Of a DNA stretch of 42,690 nucleotides, positions 25,901 to 35,300 are shown piece after piece. Made by a program: the position numbers and the translations under genes. Origin of the DNA: Candidatus Kapaibacterium sp. (GTDB lineage Bacteria; Bacteroidota; Ignavibacteria; Kapaibacteriales; UBA7675); NCBI GenBank assembly GCA_028284775.1, contig JANQRB010000071.1, positions 1 to 42,690 of the forward strand, read 5' to 3'. The notes beneath the pieces are model-generated. The model saw nothing but the letters and a program-made list of their open reading frames with translations. It was not told the origin of the DNA and made no database searches. The stretch's first letter is position 1; the number at the start of each line of letters is the position of its first letter.

Positions 25901-28350
25901 GCGTTTTGCTGGCCCGCTTATCCAATCAACGCGACATTATAATCGGAACGCCGATTGCCAATCGCAACCGCAGCGAATGGGAAGAATTGATGGGCGTGTT
26001 TGTTAACACGCTGGCTCTGCGGATCGACCTCGATGGCAGCCCCGGCTTTCGCGAACTGCTCCAGCGTGTCCGGGCGGTGACGCTCGCCGCCTATGAACAT
26101 CAGGACATGCCCTTTGAACAACTGGTGCACGAGCTGAAACCGGAACGTGATCTGAGCCGCTCGCCGCTCTTTCAGGTGATGTTCGACGTCCAGAACGTTC
26201 AGGTCCAGAAGCTTGAAATGCCCGATGTACAGCTCACGTCGCTGCCCATCGAGCACCGGGTCGCTAAATTCGATCTCACGCTTTCCTTTGCCGAAGACGG
26301 CGAACGCCTGTATGGCGCGCTGGAATACAATTGCGATTTGTACGACCGCAGCAGCGTCGCGGAATTGCTGAGCCGATTTATGCTGGTGCTTCGTCGCATG
26401 ATCGAGGCCCCGGATGCCGACATTTTCGCCTTTCCACTGCTGGACAGGGAGGAGATGGCCCGCTTGCATGCCGCCGTTCGGCGTCCGCCTGAAAGCTTTC
26501 CCCCTGAAGGCACGCTGCAGGGAGAATTTGCCCGGCAGGTTCGCACCGAACCGCAGGCGACGGCGCTTGTGTGGCCGGGGGGCAGCATGAGCTACATTGA
26601 GCTCGACCGGCGCGCGGATTATCGCGCGTGCATACTGCAGGCCCGCGGCGTCGGTCCGGAAAAACTGGTGGGGATATGTCTTGACCGCGGACCTGAAATG
26701 CTTGTCAGCTTGATTGCCATTCTGAAGGCCGGTGCCGCCTACCTGCCTCTCGATCCGGCCTATCCCTCCGAACGGCTGGCATATATGCTGGACGATGCCG
26801 CCGTCGAACTCGTCCTGAGCAGCCGCGAATTGGCCGGCCGGCTGCCTGAGGGGACAGCGGCCATCCTCTGCGTTGAAGATCATCCCTATCGGGAGGCACA
26901 GCCCGGGGAAAAGGCGCGGCCTGCGCCCTCCGCCGTCGCTGCGGCAAACCTCGCCTACCTGATCTATACTTCAGGCTCGAGCGGCCGGCCGCGCGGCGTA
27001 CAGATTTCACATCGCAGCGTCGTGAGTTACTGCCATGCCGTCAGCCGCGACTATCAACTCAGCGCTTCAGACCGCTGGCTCCAATTCGCTTCGATCAACT
27101 TCGATGGCGCGGTCGAAGAGCTTTTTGCGTCCCTCCTCACCGGTGCCGCCCTGGTATTGTGGCCTTCCGACCGGTCGATTGCAGCTGATTCGATCAATAG
27201 CTTTCTGACGGAATACAAGGTTTCGGTGTTCTGCCCGACAACGGCGCTCTGGCATGAGTGGTCGGCGGCCTTCGGGCAGCAAGCGCCGCCGGCGTCTTTA
27301 AGGCTCCTGGTGGTCGGCGGCGAGGCGATTCAGCCCGCACTGTTTGCCCGCTGGTGGCAAACGACAGGCCGCGCAATCGCCTTTCGCAATTCCTATGGTC
27401 CGACCGAAGCAACCGTGGCTTGCCTGACCTACGATCCTGCACAGACGGACGATCCGCTGGCAAGCGGTGGTCTGCCCCTCGGCTCGGCCCTGGATCACAG
27501 GCGGGTATATCTGCTGGATCAACGCTTGCAGCCGGTGCCGCAAGGGGTAGTGGGCGAACTATTCATTGCCGGCGAAGGACTGGCTCGCGCCTATCAGAAT
27601 CGCGCCGCTTTGACAGCCGAGCGCTTTTTGCCGGATTTATTTGCTGCCAACCCCGGCGAACGAATGTACCGCAGCGGCGACTTGGCGCGACAGAGGGCCG
27701 ATGGAACCATACTCTTCGTAGGCCGGGCTGATCAGCAGGTGAAGCTGCGCGGTTTTCGGGTGGAGCTGGGAGAAATTGAAAGCTGCTTTGCCGCTCATCC
27801 CGCGATTCGCGACTGTGTGGCCTCCCTGCAGGAAGACAAGGCCGGTCACAAACAGCTCATTCTGTACGCTTGTCCTGTCGAAGGACCGCGCCCGCCAATC
27901 AGGGAGTTGCGCACCTGGGTCCGCGGCAGGCTTCCTTCCTACATGCAGCCGGCGCACTATCAATGGCTGCAGCAGCTTCCGCTGACGGCAAACGGCAAAG
28001 TGAACCGCCGCGCTTTACCCGCTCTGAGCCTTATTGCCGGCGACCGCGAACGGGAAGCGGAAGAACCCGTCTCCGATCTGGAACGGGCCGTCGCTGCACT
28101 CTGGCGGGCAACCTTAGGCCTCGAAGCCGTTGCGCGACACGAAAACTTTTTCGACATCGGCGGCAATTCACTCAAATCGATTGCCCTGCTCAACCGCCTG
28201 GAACAGCAGTTTCCCGCGCTCTTTGAGATTACGGATCTCTTCGACTATCCGACCATTGCCGAACAAGCGGAACAACTGGAGCTGCGCAGCCATTCGAGCG
28301 GAGAACGGCCGCCCGCCGCTGAAGAAGATGTCGGGCGCTTGACGCTTTGA
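19933..28350 (+). CDS. NRPS, TubC-C-A-T-C-T-C-A-T (2805 aa)
   Basis: Residues 1-55 are a TubC-type N-terminal docking domain (IRSKNIALRVEGERLRFVAP). Then: C (HHIIADG from 208); A (about 533-1030, FTSGSTGRPKG, code DAFWLGGTFK, one conservative change from the valine code I remember); T (Ser1086); C (HHIASDG from 1278); T (Ser1670) with no A domain before it; C (HHIAGDA from 1867, Gly to Ala); A (about 2194-2690, code DGECVGSVAK); T (Ser2746 in IGGNSLK). The last code has Glu at the third position and resembles the lysine code DAESIGSVAK, so a basic residue is likely. Its A3 loop reads TSGSSGRPRG, with Arg for the usual Lys. The middle module must be filled in trans or be silent. There is no epimerase or thioesterase. 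Coupled by ATGA to the preceding gene. Confidence 0.93.
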   Translation: MTPISDLLARIRSKNIALRVEGERLRFVAPRGALSDSLRSELKQRKAELLEFLHDNQLEAGDRKEEIVAVTRPAEVPLSFAQQRLWFLDRLEGAGTTYHICGALRIDGPMDREALRQSLSEIVRRHEALRTVFRERKGKASQHILPPSALPLGEVDLRHLPSDESEAALQAHIRDDMLRPFDLEQGPLLRFELLRLRDDCAALVFTLHHIIADGWSLSILSKEFVALYQAFAAGQKPSLPELPVQYADFALWQRRMQDHPSFRAHEDFWREVLADAPPTLSLPTDRPRPLQQSFRGATVTAPVDEQMTAALREFSRQQGCTLFMTLLTAYSVVLARLSRSRDIVVGVPIANRGSKDLEGLIGFFANTLALRIDCSANPGFADLLQRVKAMTLQAFEHQDLPFERIVEMLQPERSTSHTPVFQVAFVLQNTPPDGLKLHDLTISPIDIEAQAAKFELTLYIDEQADTIRFTLEYKPDLFDRPTVERFCERLLLLLRSALASPATGIDDLPLTTGDEEALIASWHRPPIPLQDSASIHGLFAEQARRRPDAIALLGEQTAMSYSALYERARSASGYLSTLGLGAETRIGLCADRSPAMIAATLAILMAGGAYVPLDPAYPSQRLAQMLADADVELVIVQGDYSERMQGLTGQIVDLDTLFSDQERYRDYVPPETSLARERLAYLMFTSGSTGRPKGVAVSHKSVLRLVRDGGFVEIDDEDVMLQMAPGSFDAATFEIWAALLNGAKLLLMPPAALSLEEIGRSIERHGVTTLWLTAGLFNLMVDEAIPELVRLRYLLAGGEALSLPHVRRARELYPDTALINGYGPTENTTFTCCHTIREADCERTSIPIGRPIRNTYVRILDAAMRPVAIGVAGELYIGGDGLARGYANRPALSALSFVPDPLGDGARLYRSGDLARFLADGALEFLGRIDAQVKLRGFRIEPGEIEAALADHPGLRQSAVVIHRNEAGSKELIAYYNGEEGAATSAQAEGRQAAIPNADSLRAFLNERLPDYMIPARFIAVAHMPLTANGKVDRRALPSVESSAAPAAPPVALGAAEEILAGIWSAVLGRETIHAADYFFDLGGHSLLALQVVARVREAFKVELPVRRIFEAPVLRNLAQAIERLAQEGGTEPYAVISVMRRPERIPLSFAQQRMWFLAQIEGQSASYNIPAALRLRGPLDLDALARTFTALVARHESLRTTYIVEDGVPFQRIAPVASLNFDVVDASDRKVFDPAEDLQNFVRREAAEEFDLSKDLPLRLKLLRLADDDYVLLLTMHHIASDGWSMGVLIREVLALYHANVAGHPANLPLLPIQYADFALWQRSELSGARLEAHLDFWREQLAGAPALLHLPSDRKRPLRQSYRGQRLDLHIDAELAQGLVALGRSADATLFMTLLTAFAALLHRYAGQNDIVVGTPVANRTRRESEGLIGLFVNTLALRVDCGGRPDLRTLLARVKQCSLAAYAHQDLPFEKLVEELQPERSLSHTPLFQVLFVLQNAPVSALDFDQLEVEAIRVEETTAKFDLTLSIEALDSGLQAIFEYNSDLFDSGSIRRLAFNYVDLLSQIVADDKLAIDEFSLAKAESEEALQAGRRRNTAPPAVALQQEFSPAEDEYALRHELTETVAANGHAPAIHRQAAVQGELAAVWRELLHCDEPAAEANFFALGGHSLLATQLVSRIRKRFGLALPLGTVFENPRLGELAARIAEAQKERETKVDDSIRHYDGAQTAPLSFAQERLWFLAFMRGGAAVYNMPFALRLEGIIDLAAINYCLAQIVRRHAILRTRIVTLDDVPEQQIDPPAATAIEAEDLHTLSSAAREAAIEEAMREEAAYEFRLEVEAPFRARLLRLSSEDDERGSAVLIVNIHHIAGDAWSFAIFVREFAHYYAARREGREAELAAPDVDYADFARWQRRQWESGAFEEHKAYWLEHLRAAPPFLNIPTDRPRPDVLTHRGALLSFDVDAAAAAGIRAISAEQGTTIFMSLLTVYSVLLARLSNQRDIIIGTPIANRNRSEWEELMGVFVNTLALRIDLDGSPGFRELLQRVRAVTLAAYEHQDMPFEQLVHELKPERDLSRSPLFQVMFDVQNVQVQKLEMPDVQLTSLPIEHRVAKFDLTLSFAEDGERLYGALEYNCDLYDRSSVAELLSRFMLVLRRMIEAPDADIFAFPLLDREEMARLHAAVRRPPESFPPEGTLQGEFARQVRTEPQATALVWPGGSMSYIELDRRADYRACILQARGVGPEKLVGICLDRGPEMLVSLIAILKAGAAYLPLDPAYPSERLAYMLDDAAVELVLSSRELAGRLPEGTAAILCVEDHPYREAQPGEKARPAPSAVAAANLAYLIYTSGSSGRPRGVQISHRSVVSYCHAVSRDYQLSASDRWLQFASINFDGAVEELFASLLTGAALVLWPSDRSIAADSINSFLTEYKVSVFCPTTALWHEWSAAFGQQAPPASLRLLVVGGEAIQPALFARWWQTTGRAIAFRNSYGPTEATVACLTYDPAQTDDPLASGGLPLGSALDHRRVYLLDQRLQPVPQGVVGELFIAGEGLARAYQNRAALTAERFLPDLFAANPGERMYRSGDLARQRADGTILFVGRADQQVKLRGFRVELGEIESCFAAHPAIRDCVASLQEDKAGHKQLILYACPVEGPRPPIRELRTWVRGRLPSYMQPAHYQWLQQLPLTANGKVNRRALPALSLIAGDREREAEEPVSDLERAVAALWRATLGLEAVARHENFFDIGGNSLKSIALLNRLEQQFPALFEITDLFDYPTIAEQAEQLELRSHSSGERPPAAEEDVGRLTL

Positions 28351-28419
28351 TTCGATCGGAAAATATCGAACAACCGAAATTCACTAATACTTGGCTTAAC
28401 AAAACACTACGAAATACTT

Positions 28420-31400
28420 ATGAACAGAGACATCGCCGTTATTGGTATCGCCGGACGATTCCCGGGTGCGCCATCAATGGAGCATATGCGCCAGGTTTTG
28501 CGCGAAGGGCGTGACTGTGTGCAGCCGATCAGCAAACAACGTTTTATGGATTCCACTTTGCCGATCGACAGCCGTGAATTCATGATCATGGGCATGCTCG
28601 ATCAGGTGGACAAATTCGATCACAAGTTTTTTAACATTTCGCTCCGCGAAGCGCAGTACATGGATCCCCACCAGCGCATCATGCTTGAGCTCGCCTATGA
28701 AACTATCGACAATGCGGGCTATCCGGCCGAAGCATTCGACGGCAGCAACACGGCCGTCATCGTCGGCAGCTCGAATTACGAATACGGCTACAATCTGCAG
28801 CAGCTCGAAACGCACATGGTCAGCGGCAACTCCTCCTTTGCCATCGCCGGACGCATCGCCCGCTTTTTTAACATGCGCGGCAGCACGATGATGGTAGATA
28901 CCGGCTGTTCCTCGGGCTTGATGGCAGTAAACATGGCCTGCGATCAATTGCTGCTCGGCAATGCGGATACGGCGATGGTACTCGGCGCGCGCGTAGTCCT
29001 GTTCCCGCCCTTCAAGAATGACTTCCTCGATGTCGGCGTTACCTCGCAGGACGGCAAAACGCGTTCCTTCAATGATGGCTCAACGGGGTCGGGTAGTTCG
29101 GAAGCCGCCGTATCGCTGCTGCTGAAACCGCTGGCGCAGGCTGAAAAAGATCGCGACCACATTTATGCCGTCATCAAGTCGATCGTGAATAATTCTTCCG
29201 GTCAGTCCTCAGCCAGCCTGACTGCCACGAGCAGTGTGGCGCAGTCGCAATTGTTGGAGCTGGCCTGGCGCCGTGGCGGCATCGATCCGGAGAGTGTAAA
29301 CTATTTTGAAGCGCACGGCAGTGGAACGCAACTGGGTGATCCGATTGAAATCAAAGCGCTGGATCGCGCCTACAGCGCACATAGCAAACGGCGCGGATTT
29401 GTAGCGGTATCCTGTGTTAAGTCGAATATCGGACATACCGATCAGGTCGCGGGTCTGGCGGGTTTCGCCAAGGCTGTCCTCGCCGTTAAACATGGTGAGT
29501 TGTATCCCTCACTGCATTTCGACAAACCGAATCCTTTCATCGACTTTGCAAATTCCGTGGCCTATATTAACACCGAGTTGCGAGATTGGACCAGACCTGC
29601 GGACGCCCCGCGCCGCGCCGGCGTTTCGTCCTATGGCTTTGCCGGCAACAACGTCCACGCCATTCTCGAAGAGCCGCCGCCCCCGCCGTCGCCTGCCGAT
29701 CAGACGGAAGGGGAATACCTTGTAACCTTGTCCGCCCGTTATGCCGGGGGTGTGCCGGCAGCCATCAAGGCTCTGCGCCGACATCTAGAGGGGGCGGGGG
29801 AGTTGCCGCGGATCGCCGATATCTCCTATACGCTCAACGCCGGCAGGACGCATTACAAATACCGCCGCGCATTCCTGGTATCTTCAAGGGAAGAATTGGA
29901 GCGCAGCCTGGTCGCCGCCGAAGCTGATCCGGCTCCGGCTCCCTGCGCCTATCCGCTGAAGCTCCTGTATTTTTTAGCCTCCGACCGCGTCGATATCGAT
30001 CAAGCTCTGCCTGAGCGCTACTCCGCGGCTTATCCTGAATTTGACCGCTACTATTCCGAACTGATAACGGAAACGCCGTCGGCGGGACAAAATCCGGTCT
30101 GGCGCAGCATCGTCTTTCAGACGGCGCTCTACCGGCTGCTGCGTGCCAATGGCCTGCAACCGAAAAATGTCATCGGTGTCGGCAGCGGTGACATTGCCGT
30201 CCGGCTGATGCTCGGCGAGATTGACGCGGCCGCGGCGCATTCCTTGGCAATTGATTACCGACAACAGGCGCAGCCCGACATGCAGCAGCGCGTGGGCGCG
30301 CTGGTAGAACGCGAAACCCGGACGCAGAAAGTGGGATTCCTGGAGCTGGGCCCGGCCGGCAACCTGGCCGCTGCTATTCGCGCACTCGATCTGCCGGATC
30401 AGGATATGCTTTATGCCGTGCTCGATCTGCCGGAGAAAACCCTCTTGCCGCAGCTCTTTCGCGCATTGTACGAGCAGGCCTATCCGATTAACTGGCAGAG
30501 CTATTATCAGTCGCGCGCCGGCCTTCGCTGTGCTCTGCCGGCCTATCAGTTCGAAAAAATCCGCTGCTGGTATCGCGAAGCCTACACGGAAGAAGAATAT
30601 GCCCAGTGGCAGGCGCTGCAGAAAGGGCATGCGGAAGCGGTTCCGGCGGCCGCAAGCTCGGCTGGCCCTGATGGTGATTCGCCGCCGTCCACCGTACCCG
30701 CCGGACAACAGAGCGCTGACGTCGACCTGCCCGCCGCAGACGATATCCCGGAAGAGTGGACGGCAACGGAGCAGGTCATTGCCGCGATCTGGATGGAGCT
30801 GCTGCAATTGCAGCGCGTGGGCTTGGATGACGACTTTTTCGGTCTCGGCGGTCACTCGCTCTTCGGCACGATGCTTGCCAGTCGAATCGAGAAAGAGTGG
30901 AATATCAAGCTGCAGATTAAGGACATCTTTACGTTCAGCACCATTCGAAAACTGGCCGCTGGCGTCGACAAAATAGTACAGGAGGGCGGCGCGACGGAGG
31001 GCTATCAGCCGATCACGCCGGCGCCGGCAGCCGATTCATATCCCCTGTCGCACAGCCAGCGCAGTATGTGGATTATGCATCAATTGATGAACGGCGAAAG
31101 CCTGGCCTATAACCTGCCGGTAGCGCTGCAGCTCACCGGCCCGCTTGATACCGAGCGCTTTACTCAGGCCTTCCGGCAATTGGTGGCGCGTCACGAGTCA
31201 TTGCGAACCTGTTTCGTGGAAGAGAATGGCGAACCGCGCCAACGCATCCTTCCAGCGCTTGATTTTCGGATCGAACATATTAAAGCGGGCGCCGACGAAG
31301 TAGAGCGTCTGCTGGCCGACTTTGTCAGTCCTTTCGACCTTAATCAGGCGCCCTTGCTGCGTGTCGCGCTGGCGACAGTCGCGCCCGAACACCATGTGCT

Positions 31401-32373
31401 GCTCTTCGACGCCCATCACATCATTTTCGACGGAGCGTCCATGCCGACGCTTATGGCCGAGTTTAACAGCCTGTACACCGACCGCGACCTGCCGCCGCTG
31501 GCAATTCACTATAAAGACTATGCCTTGTGGCAGCAGCAGTTTTTCGCGAGCGAGCAGGGCAGGGAACAGGAAAGCTACTGGCTGCAGCGCTTTGCCTCAG
31601 CCGCGCCGCTCCTCACTTTGCCGACCGACTTTCCACGTCCTGCGCAGCGCGAATTCGCCGGCGCGCGTTTCGTGGTGGACATCGGCGCCGAACGCAGCGC
31701 CAGGCTGAACGATCTGGCGCGTCGTCATAACGCGACGTTGTTTATGACGCTGATGGCGGCTTACCAGGCATTGCTGCACCGCTATACCGGCGTGGAAGAT
31801 ATTGTGGTCGGCTCACCAATCGCCGGTCGCGCCAGGGTGGAGCTGGAAAACATCCTTGGAATGTTTGTTAATACCCTGCCCATTCGCAGTTTTCCGCGCG
31901 CCGATATGAGCTTTGCTGATTTCCTGGCGCAGGTGAAAGAGAATTCCCTGGAAGCCTATCGCTACCAGGACTATCCATTCGAGAAGCTGGTCGATAAACT
32001 TAATTTGCGTCGGGACGCAGACCGGCATCCTGTCTTCGATACGGTATTGCACATGTTTAATGTCGCCGGCGTTCAGGCTCCGCCCACGGAAAGTACGGCC
32101 CGTCGGCTTGAAATTACGGCGCTGCCGATGGAAACGCCGACAGCCAAGTTCGATATCACACTGGAATTCTCGGACTATGATGGTGAACTGCACGTCGTTG
32201 TGGAATATGCCACGAGTCTGTTTCGCGAAGCAAGCCTGCGACAGTTGTTAACAGATCTGCAGTCCCTGATCGATGCCGTTGCCGATAAGCCGGAGCTTGC
32301 ACTTGGCGACATCAAGTTAGACTTCGACACGATTGAAGAAACGGTCGAGGATTTTGAAATAATGGATTTGTAA
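28420..32373 (+). CDS. Hybrid PKS-NRPS, KS-(vestigial AT)-T-C (1317 aa)
   Basis: Ketosynthase (1-425) with Cys163 in DTGCSSG (usually DTACSS), His299 in EAHGSGT and His339 in KSNIGH. The region normally reading GEG is STGSGSSE, and the INQDG-type segment is NNSSGQSS, so this is an unusual KS, nearest in style to those that follow NRPS modules in trans-AT systems. Residues about 513-690 are the wreck of an acyltransferase: the start (LKLLYFLA), a FQTALYRLLR helix and FLELGPAGN are present. The active-site motif GHSxGE is GVGSGD (586-591), with Gly588 where the catalytic Ser belongs, and the half carrying the AFHS motif is missing. A carrier (Ser813 in LGGHSLF) and a full condensation domain (HHIIFDG from 999) follow. 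The C-terminus is acidic (EETVEDFEIMDL), a possible docking tail. The gap of 69 bases from the previous gene holds no strong ribosome site. Confidence 0.92.
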   Translation: MNRDIAVIGIAGRFPGAPSMEHMRQVLREGRDCVQPISKQRFMDSTLPIDSREFMIMGMLDQVDKFDHKFFNISLREAQYMDPHQRIMLELAYETIDNAGYPAEAFDGSNTAVIVGSSNYEYGYNLQQLETHMVSGNSSFAIAGRIARFFNMRGSTMMVDTGCSSGLMAVNMACDQLLLGNADTAMVLGARVVLFPPFKNDFLDVGVTSQDGKTRSFNDGSTGSGSSEAAVSLLLKPLAQAEKDRDHIYAVIKSIVNNSSGQSSASLTATSSVAQSQLLELAWRRGGIDPESVNYFEAHGSGTQLGDPIEIKALDRAYSAHSKRRGFVAVSCVKSNIGHTDQVAGLAGFAKAVLAVKHGELYPSLHFDKPNPFIDFANSVAYINTELRDWTRPADAPRRAGVSSYGFAGNNVHAILEEPPPPPSPADQTEGEYLVTLSARYAGGVPAAIKALRRHLEGAGELPRIADISYTLNAGRTHYKYRRAFLVSSREELERSLVAAEADPAPAPCAYPLKLLYFLASDRVDIDQALPERYSAAYPEFDRYYSELITETPSAGQNPVWRSIVFQTALYRLLRANGLQPKNVIGVGSGDIAVRLMLGEIDAAAAHSLAIDYRQQAQPDMQQRVGALVERETRTQKVGFLELGPAGNLAAAIRALDLPDQDMLYAVLDLPEKTLLPQLFRALYEQAYPINWQSYYQSRAGLRCALPAYQFEKIRCWYREAYTEEEYAQWQALQKGHAEAVPAAASSAGPDGDSPPSTVPAGQQSADVDLPAADDIPEEWTATEQVIAAIWMELLQLQRVGLDDDFFGLGGHSLFGTMLASRIEKEWNIKLQIKDIFTFSTIRKLAAGVDKIVQEGGATEGYQPITPAPAADSYPLSHSQRSMWIMHQLMNGESLAYNLPVALQLTGPLDTERFTQAFRQLVARHESLRTCFVEENGEPRQRILPALDFRIEHIKAGADEVERLLADFVSPFDLNQAPLLRVALATVAPEHHVLLFDAHHIIFDGASMPTLMAEFNSLYTDRDLPPLAIHYKDYALWQQQFFASEQGREQESYWLQRFASAAPLLTLPTDFPRPAQREFAGARFVVDIGAERSARLNDLARRHNATLFMTLMAAYQALLHRYTGVEDIVVGSPIAGRARVELENILGMFVNTLPIRSFPRADMSFADFLAQVKENSLEAYRYQDYPFEKLVDKLNLRRDADRHPVFDTVLHMFNVAGVQAPPTESTARRLEITALPMETPTAKFDITLEFSDYDGELHVVVEYATSLFREASLRQLLTDLQSLIDAVADKPELALGDIKLDFDTIEETVEDFEIMDL

Positions 32374-32395
32374 GCGGCCAAGCCGCTCCCTGCCT

Positions 32396-35300
32396 ATGCC
32401 TCTGTCCGCCCTTGCCAAAGCCCGCGCCCGCGACCAGCGCCATAATGAACGCGACTACTGGCGTCGCAAACTAAGTGCGAAGCCTTATAGCCTCGCGGGT
32501 TTTCCCGATGACAATCGCTCCGTCCCTACAAGCGGGGCGCCGCGCGCGCAGATGCAAATCGAGATTCGCGACGAGCTGGCGCGCCGGCTGCTGACTGCCG
32601 CCTCTTCCTCTGATTATGCGCTCTTCACACTTTTGCTCGCGGTCCTGCGAGCGCTCCTGTATCGCTATAGCGGCAGGAAGCAGCAGATCATCGGCACGAC
32701 GGTGTTTCAGCGCGAGTTCCGTCCAAAATTACTTAACAGTGTGCTGCTCCTGGCCGGATCGGTGAATGGAACTTTGAGCGGTCGTGTACTGCTGAACGAT
32801 AGTAAGCAATTATTGCTCGAAGCGCGCCGGCAACAAAACTTTCCCCTTGTCGAAGCATTGGAATTCCTCTCGCAGCACTGCACCCTCAGCGATATTGAAG
32901 TGCTGATGCGTCTCGACAGTCTGCAGCACGCCGACTATTGCGCATCACTGCAGCCGGCGATGATGTTTAACTTTTTGCGCCACGAATCGAGTTTGACCTT
33001 GAAGCTCGAATATGACAGTAGGCGCTACAGTCTATCTTATGTAGAGTGTCTGCTGGATCATTTTCAGTCGCTGGCAGAGGCCTTGCTGCATAATACCGAC
33101 TGTAAGCTCGCTCGTTTTCCCATTCTCCGGACGGCGGAAGAAGAGCGAATTCGCGCTGTAGGTGATGGCGCCGCCGAACCTTTCCATGCTGCCCTCAGTC
33201 TTCCCGCGCTCATCGATGAACATGCGGAGAGTCAGCCGGATGCGCCGGCCCTCCGAACGACTCTGGATTCATTTAGCTACCGGCAGCTGCGGACCTTGTC
33301 GCAGGAGCTGGCCCGTCGAATGCAGGGGCTTGGCGTCGGACCCGAGCGCGGCGTGCTGCTCCTGGGCGATCGGAGCCCGGCCTTCATAATTGCCGCGCTG
33401 GCTGTCCTCCGCAGCGGCGGGTTTTACCTGCCGCTGGCCGCCGATACGCCGCCAGAACGCCTGCGCGCTATCATCGAAGATATTCGCCCGGCGCTGATTA
33501 TGTGCGATCCCGCCCGCCGCGCCAAGCTGCCGCCCTTCGATGCTGTTGTCCTGGACCTCGAGCTGCAGAATTTTGAAGCAGGGGACACGAATACTCCATC
33601 GGGCCTGCCGACTATCCGGCTGGAGCAGGCCGCCTACGCGATTTACACTTCCGGCTCGACCGGGCGGCCGAAGGGCGTGCTTGTGACGCACGCTTCCTTG
33701 TTGAACCTTATTGCCTGGCATCACAAGGAGTTTAAGCTTTGCGCCTCGGACCGAACGACCTGGCTTGCCAATGTTGCCTTTGATGCCTCGGTCTGGGAAA
33801 TATGGCCGGGACTCGCGGCGGGCGCCTGCATCACGATAGTCGACGAATCCATCAAAGCCGAAGCGGAAACACTGCGTGACTTCATTCTCTCGCAGCGAAT
33901 TACGCACAGTTTTGTACCGACCGTGCTGGCCGAGTTGATGCTCTCGCTTGAGTGGCCCGCCACGAGCGCCTTACGCTATCTGTTAACGGGCGGCGATCGC
34001 CTGTGCCGCCGGCCGGAGCGAGCCTTGCCCTTTCGACTTGTTAACAACTACGGACCGACCGAAGCGACCGTTGTGGCAAGTTCGGGACCAGTGGAGCAGG
34101 GAAGTGCACCTGATAAAGACATATCCATCGGACGGCCGATTGCCAACCTGCGCGCCTATATACTCGATGAAGATCTGCAGCTTCGTCCCTTTGGTCTTTC
34201 AGGTGAGTTGTACCTGGGCGGCGCGGGGCTGGCGCGCGGCTATCACGCTGCGCCCGCGCAGACCGCGGCGGCATTCCTCCCCGATCCCTTCAGTACCCGC
34301 CCGGGCGAACGGATGTACCGCAGCGGCGACCTGGCCAGCCTGCGCGACGATGCTACTCTGATGTTCCACGGCCGACGCGACCGGCAGCTCAGCATTCACG
34401 GCCAGCGTCTTGAGCTGGCCGAAATCGAAGCGGTCCTGCGCGGATTTGACGGCATCCGGGAAGCGCTCGTCCGGGCCGTTGACAATCGGATCGAGGCCTT
34501 TCTGTTGCCGGAGCAATCGGCGCCGGATCCCTCGGCGAATCCGACACTGCTGCAGCGCTACCTGCGCGAGCGTTTGCCTGCCTACATGATACCGGTCAGC
34601 TTTACAACGCTCGCGGCGCTACCGCTTTCAGCCAATGGCAAGCTCGATTATGCGCAGCTGCCACAGACTCAACAATCCGATAGGGACAAGGCTGCCGCCT
34701 TCGTGGCCGCCCGCAGTGAAGAAGAAGCCCTGCTTGCGGCCCTTTGCGGCGAACTGTTAAACCTGCCGCAGGTTTCGGTGAATGCCAACTTTTTCGAGAT
34801 GGGCGGTGATTCCATCACGAGCATTCAGCTTGTCTCGCGTCTTAAACAAGTCGGCTGGCGTCTCAAGCCCTGGCAGGTTTTCGAATCGCAGACGATTGCC
34901 GCGCTGGCGCCCAGGCTTCAGCGTATTGAGGCGCAGACCGCCGCTGCCGAGCCCTTTAAGGGTCGCTCGCCGCTGTCGCCGATCCAGCACTGGCACCTGG
35001 AGCACAATCTGCCCACCTTACATCATTTTAATCAGGCCGTATTGATAAGCGTGCCGCTCGCTATCGAAACCGCGGCTCTCGAGGCGGCCCTTCGGCAGCT
35101 GCTGCGGCACAATGATGCCCTGCGTCTGCGTCTGGAGATCACGGATGCCGCGCCCTGCCTGCGTTACGACGAGTTGGACCCAAAGGACATTCTGGAAATC
35201 GTCGATCTCGATGCCCTGGAGTCGGCGGACTGGCAGTCAGCAATGGCGACACACGCGGATGCCTGTCAGCGCAGTCTCGATGTGTGCAAGGGACCGATCC

